From Proteobacteria bacterium UBA6908 (lineage in GTDB: Bacteria > Pseudomonadota > Gammaproteobacteria > Acidiferrobacterales > UBA6901), in the NCBI GenBank assembly GCA_002451085.1, contig DKBE01000017.1, positions 2,251 through 35,349 on the forward strand: a stretch of DNA of 33,099 bases, read 5' to 3'. The notes under the pieces are model-generated. The model saw only the letters and a list, made by a program, of their open reading frames with translations. It ran no database searches and was not told the origin of the DNA. Every line of letters starts with the position of its first letter. Position 1 is the stretch's first letter. A program made the translations under genes and the position numbers. Of this stretch, positions 1-7,993 are shown piece after piece.

Positions 1-1584
1 AATGTCTACCGTCTGCTGATCGCCGCCGCCGCGGCGGGCATGGCTTTGACGAGCGTTTCAATCCCGCCGTTTGGTGACGCCGATCCCCGATTGTTCGAAC
101 TATCCAGCATCGCCTATCTGGCCGTCGCTGTACTGGCTGCGGTCCTGATCCACTGGCGACGGGTGAGCTTTGAATCACTCGCCACCATGCTGGTGTTTGC
201 CGACATCGTGCTGCTCACCCTGCTCATGCATGCCAGCCATGGCCTGGACAGCGGTGTCGGCTTGCTGTTGCTGGTGGCCGTGGCCGGCGCGAGTCTGATG
301 CTGGGTGCTCGCCTGACGATCCTGTTTGCTGCCCTGGCCACAATTGCCGTCGGTATTGAAGTGAACTGGACCTTCCTGACCGAGGGCGAGTGGATCGCGT
401 CCCGCTGGAATACGGCCGGCTACAACCAGATGGGGCTGCTCGGTATTGGCTTGTTTGCCACGGCTACCCTGACTCATTTTCTGGGAAACCGCCTGCGCGC
501 CACCGAGGCACTGGCCCAAAAACGCGGTGTCGATCTGGCCAACCTGTCGCAACTCAACGAGGTGGTGATTGCGCGCATGCATTCCGGTGTGCTGGTTTGT
601 GATCCCGAAGGCCGGGTGCACATGATGAACAAGATGGCACGCACCTTCCTGGGCATCGCCCCGGACAATGGACGCGCCTATACCTTGAGTGACGTGTCTC
701 CGGAATTGGCGGCCCAGTTCCGTGACTGGCGCGAGACGACCGGCAGTACCCGCTCAATGATCAAAAGCCAGACCGGCTATTCCCTGTTGCCGCGCTTTCT
801 GCCGATCGGGGAGCGCCGCGACGATAACGGGATTCTGGTTTATCTTGAAGATGCCTCTGTCATCCGGCAACAGGCGGCCCAGTTCAAGATGGCGGCACTC
901 GCCCGGTTGACCGCCAGCGTGGCCCACGAAATCCGCAATCCGTTGGGGGCCATCTCCCATGCCGCGCAACTGCTGACCGAATCGGTCTCCAGCAGCGGCG
1001 AGGATGAACGTCTGGTGCGCATCATCCAGGACCAGGCACGGCGAATGAACGTCATAATCGAAAACGTTACCCAATTGTCGCGGCGTGACAAGATCAATCC
1101 AGTGCGGATACAGCTGAATACCTGGATACCGGATTTCATCCGGCAATTTGTCCTGGACGGCCTGAATCCACCGGAACTCTTCCAGGCCCAGCTGCAGGAA
1201 GGAACAGAAGTGTGTTTCGACCCAGATCAGCTACAGCAGGTGGTAAACAACCTCTGTACCAATGCCCTGCGCCACAGCCCTCCTTACCAGGACAGCCCGT
1301 TGATCGCCTTGCGGGCTGGAATCGACCCGGATCGCCGGCCGTATCTTGAGGTGGTCGACCGGGGTAAAGGCGTGCCTACGGAAATTTTGGACAGCATTTT
1401 TGAGCCTTTTTTCACGACCACCCCCAAAGGGACCGGTCTTGGCCTATATATCTCCAGAGAGCTGTGTGAAGGCAATGGCGCCCAGCTCAGCCACCACCCG
1501 GGACCCGGGGGTGTGGGGGCCTGCTTTCGCATTACCTTTGCGCGACCCGAAGAATGCAGTGAACTGACGACAACGGTGCTATGA
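1..1584 (+). CDS. pilS: PilS sensor histidine kinase (5' end outside window)
   Basis: Inner-membrane kinase of the PilS-PilR system that controls type IV pilin transcription. The frame is open from base 1, and the residues before the first internal Met (NVYRLLIAAAAAG) already look like the first membrane helix, so the gene very probably starts upstream and the Met at 40 is not the true start. Visible parts in order: a multi-spanning hydrophobic N-terminal third, a PAS-like segment (LNEVVIARMHSGVLV onward), a HisKA domain with the phospho-acceptor His in AHEIRNPLGAISHA (His codon 925-927), then a GHKL ATPase with N box NNLCTNALRHS, G1 DRGKGVP and G2 GTGLGLYISREL. The stop overlaps the pilR start by 4 bases (ATGA), which implies translational coupling. 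Identity is firm from the architecture plus the pilR and pilA neighbours. Confidence 0.93.
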   Translation, partial: NVYRLLIAAAAAGMALTSVSIPPFGDADPRLFELSSIAYLAVAVLAAVLIHWRRVSFESLATMLVFADIVLLTLLMHASHGLDSGVGLLLLVAVAGASLMLGARLTILFAALATIAVGIEVNWTFLTEGEWIASRWNTAGYNQMGLLGIGLFATATLTHFLGNRLRATEALAQKRGVDLANLSQLNEVVIARMHSGVLVCDPEGRVHMMNKMARTFLGIAPDNGRAYTLSDVSPELAAQFRDWRETTGSTRSMIKSQTGYSLLPRFLPIGERRDDNGILVYLEDASVIRQQAAQFKMAALARLTASVAHEIRNPLGAISHAAQLLTESVSSSGEDERLVRIIQDQARRMNVIIENVTQLSRRDKINPVRIQLNTWIPDFIRQFVLDGLNPPELFQAQLQEGTEVCFDPDQLQQVVNNLCTNALRHSPPYQDSPLIALRAGIDPDRRPYLEVVDRGKGVPTEILDSIFEPFFTTTPKGTGLGLYISRELCEGNGAQLSHHPGPGGVGACFRITFARPEECSELTTTVL

Positions 1585-2957
1585 GCAAGAATCAGGTGTT
1601 AATCGTGGATGACGAGCCGGACATCCGCGAATTGCTGGAATTGACCCTCGGGCGCATGAACCTGGAAACGCGCACCGCCCAGAATGTTGAAGAGGCTCAC
1701 CACCTGCTGGAACAGTTCAAGTTTGACCTGTGCCTGACCGATATGCGCCTGCCAGACGGCAACGGGTTGGACCTGGTTCGCCACATCCAGGGCAAGCACC
1801 CGCAGATGCCGGTAGCCGTCATTACCGCCCACGGCAGCATGGAGGCGGCCATCACCGCGCTCAAGGCCGGCGCCTTCGATTTCGTATCCAAACCGCTCGA
1901 TGTGAATGATCTGCGTAATATCGTGCGTTCGGCACTCAAGGTTGGACAGAGTCAGGCCGCCCGCCCGGAAACGGTGCGCGCCCCCGCCAGCCAAAAGCTG
2001 CTTGGCCACTCCCCGGCCATCGAGAAGGTTCGCATCCTGATCGAAAAGCTGGCGCGCGGACAGGCGCCGGTCTATATCCACGGCGAATCCGGTACCGGCA
2101 AGGAACTGGTCGCGCGTCTTATCCATGAACTGGGCCCACGGGCCAGTAATCCCTTTGTGCCGGTGAACTGCGGGGCGATCCCCGAAGCACTGATGGAAAG
2201 CGAGTTTTTTGGTCATCGTAAAGGCAGCTTCACCGGTGCCGTTGCCGACAAGGATGGTCTCTTCAAAGCCGCCGATGGCGGCACCCTGTTTCTGGACGAG
2301 GTGGGAGATCTGCCGCTGCACATGCAGGTCAAACTGCTGCGCGCTATTCAGGAAAAATCGATCCGCCCGGTCGGCAGCCAAAACGAAGTCAAGATGGATG
2401 TCCGCATCCTGTCCGCCACCCACAAGGACCTGCAAAGCCTGGTGCAGGAAGGCCACTTCCGCCAGGATCTCTTTTATCGTCTGAACGTCATCGAACTGCA
2501 TGTACCCAGCCTGCGCGAGCGGCCCGACGATATCGCCTTGTTGGCCGAGCACCTGTGTGCCCGCCTCGCCCAGACTCTGAGCATGACAGCCCCGAGGCTG
2601 ACCCCGGAGGCGCTGGAAACCCTTCAACAGTATGATTTTCCCGGAAACGTTCGTGAACTGGAAAATATCCTCGAACGCGCCATGACCCTTTGCGACGGCC
2701 ATGAAATCACGGCCCTCGATCTGCAGTTGCCGATCAGCCTGAAACGTGGCACGTCGACTGCCAGTAACGGGCCTGAGTCATCCATGACACCCCAATCCGG
2801 CGAAGAAACTCTGGATGAATATCTGGCACGGGTTGAGGAAAATGCCATCCGTGATGCCCTGGCACGGTCCAACCAGAACAAGACTGCCGCGGCCAAACTG
2901 CTCGGCATTACCTTCCGGGCGCTGCGCTACAAGCTCGAAAAACTCGGTATTGATTGA
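1581..2957 (+). CDS. pilR: PilR sigma-54-dependent response regulator
   Basis: NtrC-family activator that drives pilA transcription with RNA polymerase-sigma54 after phosphorylation by PilS. The receiver domain spans about residues 1-120, with acidic pocket DDE near residue 10 and phospho-acceptor Asp54 in LTDMRLPDG. The AAA+ domain has Walker A GESGTGKE (168-175), the sigma-54 contact loop GSFTGA (215-220; Ser replaces the Ala of the usual GAFTGA) and Walker B GGTLFLDE (233-240). A Fis-type helix-turn-helix closes the protein ([19 protein letters not shown]). At 458 aa it has normal family length. It overlaps pilS by 4 bases. The sigma-54 promoter 200 bases downstream, in front of pilA, is its obvious target. 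Confidence 0.96.
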   Translation: MSKNQVLIVDDEPDIRELLELTLGRMNLETRTAQNVEEAHHLLEQFKFDLCLTDMRLPDGNGLDLVRHIQGKHPQMPVAVITAHGSMEAAITALKAGAFDFVSKPLDVNDLRNIVRSALKVGQSQAARPETVRAPASQKLLGHSPAIEKVRILIEKLARGQAPVYIHGESGTGKELVARLIHELGPRASNPFVPVNCGAIPEALMESEFFGHRKGSFTGAVADKDGLFKAADGGTLFLDEVGDLPLHMQVKLLRAIQEKSIRPVGSQNEVKMDVRILSATHKDLQSLVQEGHFRQDLFYRLNVIELHVPSLRERPDDIALLAEHLCARLAQTLSMTAPRLTPEALETLQQYDFPGNVRELENILERAMTLCDGHEITALDLQLPISLKRGTSTASNGPESSMTPQSGEETLDEYLARVEENAIRDALARSNQNKTAAAKLLGITFRALRYKLEKLGID

Positions 2958-3055
2958 TAAGCCATTCAACGGGTTGATCCGGCCGCTGGTCCGGGAACCA
3001 TTCGCGATGATGACCCATCTACGGCAAGGCATGACAAAATGTGCCATCCTGATTT

Positions 3056-3076
3056 TGTCACCGTCAGATTACGTCA
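3056..3076 (+). promoter_or_regulatory. possible PilR upstream activating sites
   Basis: Three GTCA elements lie close together (3057-3060, 3063-3066 and 3073-3076), the first within TTTTGTCA, with an inverted TGACA near 3032. PilR of Pseudomonas is known to bind repeated TGTC-like motifs upstream of pilA. The cluster sits about 90-110 bases upstream of the -24 element, a normal place for a sigma-54 enhancer. The motif is short, so this is suggestive only. Confidence 0.35.
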
Positions 3077-3163
3077 GTTGCCAGACACAGGGATAGTAAT
3101 CTAACTAATTGATACGGAATGATATTTTTTGTTACTCGGCATATCCATATCAGAAATTCATGA

Positions 3164-3179
3164 TGGTACGGTTCGTGCT
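3164..3179 (+). promoter_or_regulatory. sigma-54 (RpoN) promoter of pilA
   Basis: TGGTACG-GTTC-GTGCT matches the -24/-12 consensus TGGCACG-N4-TTGCW, with the invariant GG and GC separated by exactly 10 bases. Transcription would start near 3190, leaving a leader of about 197 bases before the pilA ATG. It lies directly downstream of pilR, which encodes a sigma-54 activator, so the pair is self-consistent. Confidence 0.8.
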
Positions 3180-3253
3180 AGGTACATGTGTGTGTTTTTG
3201 TTGGGTGGTGTGAGGAATTTTGACCCAGTGGTCTCCCTCTGCTACTTAACATA

Positions 3254-3350
3254 ACGGCAGGGCAGGAAGCCCCGGAAAGCATCGGCCCACCCGCAAGGGT
3301 GCCATGCAACACGGTCCCGGTAACGGGCCGGTTATTTCCAGGGCCTACTG
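3254..3350 (+). promoter_or_regulatory. structured 5' leader of the pilA mRNA
   Basis: The untranslated leader is GC-rich and self-complementary. GGAAA (3274-3278) can pair with TTTCC (3335-3339), and CGGCCC (3283-3288) with GGGCCG (3325-3330), forming one long stem with an internal loop. Inside it is ACCC-GCAA-GGGT, a GNRA-capped hairpin. Just upstream is GGGC-AGGAA-GCCC. The alternative hairpin CCCG-GTAA-CGGG would compete with the long stem. No known riboswitch consensus was recognised. It may stabilise the mRNA or act as a regulatory element. Confidence 0.4.
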
Positions 3351-3386
3351 TCAGAGAAGCATCAATTTAACAACTCCGGAGGCAGT

Positions 3387-3827
3387 ATGAATTTCAAGAA
3401 AATGCAGCAGGGCTTTACCCTGATCGAACTGATGATCGTGGTCGCGATTATCGGCATTCTCGCCGCGATCGCCATCCCGGCCTATCAGGACTACATGATC
3501 CGTTCGAAGGTAACCGAGTCGATGGCTGCGGCCGCCGCCTGTAAGACATCGGTGACCGAGTACTATCAGTCGCAGGGCTCCTTCCCGGCTGATATTTCCG
3601 CAGCTGGTTGCTCGAGTGTAGCCACCAAATATGTGGCGAGCCTGGTGGTCACTAACGGTGTTATTTCGGTAACGACCGCGTCAAATCTGGGCAACAGCGG
3701 TGCAGATTCCAAGGTTCTGGCCATGTCGCCAATAGTTGATGGCTCAGGCAACCTGACAGAGTGGAACTGCAAGCCAGCTTCTGGCACTACCGTCGGTACC
3801 AAGTACCTGCCGGCCATCTGCCGTTAA
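3387..3827 (+). CDS. pilA: major type IV pilin PilA
   Basis: Prepilin of 146 aa. The leader MNFKKMQQG is followed by the class III cleavage/methylation site G|FTLIE (Glu5 of the mature protein) and the N-terminal hydrophobic alpha-helix ([20 protein letters not shown]) that packs in the pilus core. PilD would cleave after Gly9, leaving 137 residues. Four Cys (52, 75, 128, 145) suggest two disulfides, with Cys128-Cys145 forming the usual C-terminal D-loop. The globular part is rich in Ser and Thr, so O-glycosylation is possible. A strong ribosome site GGAGG (3378-3382) sets the start. Transcription is from the RpoN promoter upstream, and a strong terminator follows. Confidence 0.95.
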   Translation: MNFKKMQQGFTLIELMIVVAIIGILAAIAIPAYQDYMIRSKVTESMAAAAACKTSVTEYYQSQGSFPADISAAGCSSVATKYVASLVVTNGVISVTTASNLGNSGADSKVLAMSPIVDGSGNLTEWNCKPASGTTVGTKYLPAICR

Positions 3828-3859
3828 ACACCTGACGACTTGTTGTAGTAGCAGTAAAC

Positions 3860-3887
3860 AAAAAGCCCCTCTTGCGAGGGGCTTTTT
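3860..3887 (+). terminator. rho-independent terminator after pilA
   Basis: A perfect 12-bp inverted repeat, AAAAAGCCCCTC and GAGGGGCTTTTT, around the tetraloop TTGC, ending in a T run. The A run on the other arm makes it work for the convergent minus-strand gene as well, so it probably serves both. Confidence 0.92.
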
Positions 3888-3919
3888 CTTTGGGTGCACG
3901 GTAAGTGCAGCCGCTCTTC

Positions 3920-5809
3920 TTAATGGTTGCACCAGTCGCGCCACATCGCTCGATACAATTCTTCCAGTTGGCGCGTAAAAGTTCGATTGTCCTGCAGCAC
4001 GCTGCGATCGACACGCGCACGCAACTCCTGACGAATTGCCATTAGGGATAGCGGATCCGAAATGAGCCGCTGCAGAATGGCTACATATTCGTCCTGATCG
4101 TCGGCAATCAGGTCATCCAGCCCAACTGCTGAAAGCAGGCTCACACCGCCCCGGGAAATAGACCGATCACCGGCCAACGTAACGACTGGCACACCCATCG
4201 CCAGGGCATCCACAGTCGTGGTCCCGCCATTGTATGGAAATGGATCAAGCATCAGATCCATGTCGCGGATCCTGGACAAATACTCGTGATAGTGAGTACG
4301 TGGCAGAAATTCGATTCGCGAAGATTCGACGCCATGCCTGGCAAAGCAGCTCAGAATAACCGTTTTGGCATGATCCGAAGAGACTGCCGTCATGCACAGA
4401 CGAGCCGTGGGAATGGCATTCAGTGCCCTGGCCCACAAGGCAACCACCTGCTCATTGATCTTCGGTGTATTGTTGAATGACCCGAGGGTGGGATAACCAT
4501 TGTGCTGCAATGGAAGCTGATTCTCCGATGGTCGCACTGTATCGTAGGGGATATGACACCACTGGGTCTGTGGCAAGCGCGCAAGCCGCTCGGTGTGAAA
4601 ACGCTCGGTCATTCCCGGTGGATCGGTAAAATGATCACATATTCGGTAATCAATGGTTTTCAATCCCGTGGTGCCCAGGTATCCAAGCCAAGTCGCCTGC
4701 ACCGGAGCCGGTTTGTGCGCAAACACCAGCAGGCGATTCCGATCAGTATGGCCGGACAGGTCTATAAGAATATCGATCTGCAATTGACGGATCAGTTCTG
4801 CAACCGCATCGTCGTCAAGCTCCACTATCCGGTGCCAACGATCTGCCTGATGGCGCAAGCGATCGGTACGGAAATCGTCCGCGCCCTCGTAGTTGTGAAA
4901 GCAATGTATTTCGTAGCGGTTTCGGTCATGCGCCGCAATCACGGCCTCGATGAAACGAGCTACCGGATGTTCCCTGAAATCGCCAGACACATATCCGATC
5001 CGTAACCTTCGAGTCACGTCTGCAGCGTTTGCATGAGATTTAATACTTGGCGCCAGGCTATCGCAGAAACGCCGGGCAAAATCAACGTGCTCTCCAAACA
5101 ATGTCTCGCCAGACAAGTCTGGCAGGTAGTTCATCGTAAACAGCAACATGCTGAGCAGATCCTGATTGCTAGGCGCGAGCTCACAGGCTTTTCGCATACG
5201 CATCACGCCATCCTGCAGAAGTCCCATTTCTACAAGGGCCTTACCAAGCCAGGCCTGCGCATCAGCGTTGTCAGGCGTAAGCTGAATCGAGGCTTCCAGA
5301 TATTTCGCTGCCTCGTCAAAACGACGAGACTGGAGCAGGAGTCTCCCCAGACTAAAACTGATACCGGCATTCTCAGGTTGGATTCTCAGGGCCTGCACGT
5401 AGGCTTGGATTGCTTCAGTGGGCCGATCGAGCGCCTCCAGCGAACAACCAAGGCCGATATAACCACTGGCGAATTTGGGATCGGCACTGACCGCCGCCGC
5501 ATAATGTGACTCGGCGTCTGCATATTGGTGTTGCAGCATGTAGGCTCGCCCCAGGTTAGCATAGGCAGAGGCATAGCGCGGATCCCACTTCAGTGCTTCG
5601 CGATAGCTCGCGATGGCCTCGTCCATCCGAGATAGCATCAACTGCGCATTGCCGCAATTTAGGCAGGCCTTTGGACTCTTCGGGTCGGTTTGCTTTGCTT
5701 CAAGGTATTTCAGTAATGCCGCAGCAATATCACCCCGGTCCTCAAGGATATTTCCTTCCTCGATCAGGCGACTGACCACTGCATCTGTTTCCGGCCCGTG
5801 CTTACTCAT
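3920..5809 (-). CDS. TPR / GT41 O-GlcNAc transferase-like protein
   Basis: Predicted soluble glycosyltransferase of the SPINDLY/OGT family (CAZy GT41), which transfers a sugar from a nucleotide donor to Ser/Thr of proteins. Residues about 10-215 are TPR repeats (for example SAYANLGRAY, SGYIGLGCSLEA) that present the acceptor. The rest is the catalytic region: GYVSGDFREHP with His281 at the place of human OGT His498, WLGYLGTTGL, GSFNNTPKIN with Lys450 at the place of the donor-phosphate Lys842, and DPFPYNGGTTTVDAL. At 629 aa it looks intact. It converges with pilA and shares its terminator. Pilin or flagellin modification is a possible role, but the acceptor cannot be read from sequence. Confidence 0.85.
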   Translation of the reverse strand: MSKHGPETDAVVSRLIEEGNILEDRGDIAAALLKYLEAKQTDPKSPKACLNCGNAQLMLSRMDEAIASYREALKWDPRYASAYANLGRAYMLQHQYADAESHYAAAVSADPKFASGYIGLGCSLEALDRPTEAIQAYVQALRIQPENAGISFSLGRLLLQSRRFDEAAKYLEASIQLTPDNADAQAWLGKALVEMGLLQDGVMRMRKACELAPSNQDLLSMLLFTMNYLPDLSGETLFGEHVDFARRFCDSLAPSIKSHANAADVTRRLRIGYVSGDFREHPVARFIEAVIAAHDRNRYEIHCFHNYEGADDFRTDRLRHQADRWHRIVELDDDAVAELIRQLQIDILIDLSGHTDRNRLLVFAHKPAPVQATWLGYLGTTGLKTIDYRICDHFTDPPGMTERFHTERLARLPQTQWCHIPYDTVRPSENQLPLQHNGYPTLGSFNNTPKINEQVVALWARALNAIPTARLCMTAVSSDHAKTVILSCFARHGVESSRIEFLPRTHYHEYLSRIRDMDLMLDPFPYNGGTTTVDALAMGVPVVTLAGDRSISRGGVSLLSAVGLDDLIADDQDEYVAILQRLISDPLSLMAIRQELRARVDRSVLQDNRTFTRQLEELYRAMWRDWCNH

Positions 5810-5975
5810 GTGAGATTTGCTCAGAATCGTATCTAGTTATCCGCACTATCTGATCTATTTAACTTTAACTGCTAAGAAGACAGACAATATCCTGGAATGG
5901 ACTCACTTTCTGAATGTTATGGTATATATACTAAGATGTAGATAATCACCAGAATAACTGAACTCATTACTGCCA

Positions 5976-6278
5976 ATGAACATTCTCCACTGGTTTGATA
6001 GTCGCAATGCCGTGCAGTTTGCCAAAACTGTTGCGCAGGAAATCCGTAGTCTTTCTCCGCCGGAATCTCGACCTTGGGAGAAAGGTCCAGCCAACGTCAA
6101 AGAGACGAAGAAAATGGAAAAGCTGTTCTCACGCATCTACACCTTCTCCCGGGAAAAGAAGCTGAACGTGTACACTAAGGCACGGTTTCTGAATACCCTG
6201 CGCTGGGAAATGACAGACTATGGGTACCCGCCTGATCACACCAGCCACCTTATCGGTGTAATCGCCACCAAGCTCTAG
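5976..6278 (+). CDS. small protein of unknown function
   Basis: 100 aa, soluble, basic and Trp-containing (NILHWFDSRNAV at the start). There is no signal peptide, membrane helix or recognised motif. The middle is Lys/Glu-rich and probably helical (KETKKMEKLFSRIYTFSREKKL). The ATG lacks a clear ribosome site. Support comes from an open frame over an otherwise empty interval, the plus-strand order with the next three genes, and a plausible composition. It could be a cytoplasmic partner of the neighbouring glycosylation genes, but nothing in the sequence proves it. Confidence 0.45.
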   Translation: MNILHWFDSRNAVQFAKTVAQEIRSLSPPESRPWEKGPANVKETKKMEKLFSRIYTFSREKKLNVYTKARFLNTLRWEMTDYGYPPDHTSHLIGVIATKL

Positions 6279-6381
6279 TCTGGACAGTATATCGATGCGC
6301 ACTTGCCCCTAGGAACCGATTTGTATCCTGTTGTGTGAATGACCTAACTTGTAATCACAAACTTGGGGCGATTATCCGGCC

Positions 6382-6786
6382 ATGACACAGCACATGAAAC
6401 CTGCCAACTTCAAAGTACCCATCAAGCTCATCCAACAGTTCACACGATTAGCGCCGTGGTTGCTTTCGCTCTCTGTGCTTTTCCTTATACTGGCCATGTT
6501 TTCCGTCTTTGCCTTTGTATGGGATTTCAAACGTAGCTCTGTAATGCAGGAGAACCGCCTTCCATATTTAATCGTCATGTATGGGAGCCTGGTCATACTG
6601 TCGCTGGCCTCGGCCGTACGTAGCACGCAGGCAGGCCGCGAGCTCCTGCGCCTCCGCAAAACGATACATGAAAATGTACTGAAAAATGCCATGGCCTATA
6701 CTTACGAGTCGATGATCATTTTCTTAACGTGGCTCGTATTTCTTGTTGGCTTGGCAACCTTCATGGCATTCACACGTGCCTTCTGA
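6382..6786 (+). CDS. small integral membrane protein of unknown function
   Basis: 134 aa with three hydrophobic segments: about 27-50 (LAPWLLSLSVLFLILAMFSV), 62-80 (LIVMYGSLVILSLASAV) and 110-132 (MIIFLTWLVFLVGLATFMAF). A basic stretch (STQAGRELLRLRKTIHE) between the second and third is probably cytoplasmic. The family is not recognised. An in-frame ATG 12 bases later is an alternative start. It lies between the 100-aa unknown gene and the StrF-like glycosyltransferase on the same strand, so it may belong to the same surface-modification block. Confidence 0.5.
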   Translation: MTQHMKPANFKVPIKLIQQFTRLAPWLLSLSVLFLILAMFSVFAFVWDFKRSSVMQENRLPYLIVMYGSLVILSLASAVRSTQAGRELLRLRKTIHENVLKNAMAYTYESMIIFLTWLVFLVGLATFMAFTRAF

Positions 6787-6885
6787 TAAAGAACCATCTC
6801 GTTAATAGAAGATACGTTGTGCATTTTCCTGATCCGGGATGTCAGGCAACAGAGTATTTGCATGAGATTCATCTTTACGATGCGC

Positions 6886-6902
6886 GCGATTTTCAAAATC
6901 GC
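6886..6902. repeat. 17-bp near-palindrome GCGATTTT-C-AAAATCGC
   Basis: Two perfect 8-base arms flank a single C. The geometry is more like a dimeric regulator operator than an RNA hairpin, because the loop is too small. It lies about 210 bases upstream of the candidate promoter for the glycosyltransferase genes. Confidence 0.4.
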
Positions 6903-7109
6903 TCTACCTCAAGGCCCGGCACCATGAATGAATATCTGTGCTCGCTCTGAAAACGTCATGTCAAGCCGGACACAACAATTGATTGAATAATAATTCAGAA
7001 AACTAGCTGATTTTCGCCACGCCCTGTAAAAAACGCGCCCCTCAACACCACCGGTTATGGTGAACTTCACGAACCGATCGGGATCTCGAGCAATTATCAG
7101 TTCCCTGAC

Positions 7110-7115
7110 TATAAT
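7110..7115 (+). promoter_or_regulatory. candidate -10 box (TATAAT)
   Basis: A perfect TATAAT sits about 84 bases upstream of the StrF-like gene start. The -35 region (TCGAGC with an 18-base spacer) is poor. It may drive the StrF-like gene and the TPR glycosyltransferase-like gene behind it. Confidence 0.35.
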
Positions 7116-7198
7116 TTAGCCAAGCGAGATCTACTGCATCGACAGCTCTTCGCAATCTGGCCGAACAATCGAATAAACATTCTCGAAAAATAACTGAA

Positions 7199-7885
7199 AT
7201 GAGCACAAAAATTCGCCTCGTCTGTGGAACACGCTCTACGAGGGAGGGTTTTCAGTCTACCGCGTTGGGGAAATCACTTTCTCTGTATCGCTACCTGTCA
7301 TTCGAACTACAACTTTTTCCCGAGAATACGGCCGGCCTGCCTGTCATTTACAACACCGCGATTGAGGCATCGGTCAAGGACCCAGCCATCCTGGTTTTCC
7401 TTCATGACGATATTTATCTGTGTGATTTCCTCTGGACCGAACAACTCCAGATTGCAATACAGCATTTTGATGTCGTCGGCCTAGCAGGTAATACAAGGAG
7501 GCTGCCACGACAGCCGTCATGGGCATTTGTTGATGATCGCTTCACCAGGGAATCAGAAGAAAATCTCTCGGGCATTGTGGGGCATGGTACAGGATTTCCG
7601 CCAAGAAGCATTTCAGCTTTTGGACCTGTATGTAGGGAATGCAAACTGATGGATGGCATGTTGCTGGCCGCTGATAGTTCTGTACTCATTAAGAATGAAA
7701 TCAGATTCGACCCGGAATTTACATTTCACTTTTATGATATGGATTTCTGCCGGCAAGCAGAAGTGAAAGGGCTAAAGATGGGGACATGGAATATATCCGT
7801 TGTGCACGAAAGTCCTGGGGGTGGGTTTGGCTCGATTGCCTGGAAGGATGGATACAGTAAATATTTAAAGAAATACGGGGAATAA
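7199..7885 (+). CDS. StrF-like (GT2-type) glycosyltransferase
   Basis: 228 aa with the layout of the small StrF-domain glycosyltransferases. VFLHDDIYL is the Asp-Asp strand end that would hold the metal and sugar nucleotide. LMDGMLLAADSSVL and FYDMDFCRQAEVKGL match the acceptor-side motif in which family members carry a conserved Asp, and VVHESPGGG supplies a conserved His. No membrane helix is present, so it should act in the cytoplasm on a lipid-linked or protein acceptor. The ATG has only a weak ribosome site. It precedes the multi-spanning TPR enzyme by about 110 bases, so the two could be co-transcribed, one building or presenting a glycan and the other transferring it. The substrate is unknown. 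Confidence 0.7.
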   Translation: MSTKIRLVCGTRSTREGFQSTALGKSLSLYRYLSFELQLFPENTAGLPVIYNTAIEASVKDPAILVFLHDDIYLCDFLWTEQLQIAIQHFDVVGLAGNTRRLPRQPSWAFVDDRFTRESEENLSGIVGHGTGFPPRSISAFGPVCRECKLMDGMLLAADSSVLIKNEIRFDPEFTFHFYDMDFCRQAEVKGLKMGTWNISVVHESPGGGFGSIAWKDGYSKYLKKYGE

Positions 7886-7993
7886 GCTGTTGAGATTCTA
7901 CACTCGGAGAACCTTCACACCCGCGTGTCCCGCATCCAAAGATCTCGATCTCCCGTGTCCGCATCACTCATCCCCCTTGAGAATCCAGAACAC

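Larger units (their letters stand above)
6787..7198. other. 412-base gap without a supported gene
   Basis: AT-richer than its surroundings. The only long open frame here (to 6950) has no ribosome site and overlaps the preceding gene in another frame, so it is not called. The gap holds one perfect short palindrome and one good -10 box, listed separately. Confidence 0.6.

Noticed and set aside
1599..2702. 367-codon minus-strand open frame
   Set aside because: Fully antisense to pilR, whose motifs are complete; the antisense product has no recognisable domain.
3250..3350. Cyclic-di-GMP (GEMM) riboswitch before pilA
   Set aside because: The conserved GGGACGCAAAGCC stretch and the receptor pattern are absent, although the leader is structured.
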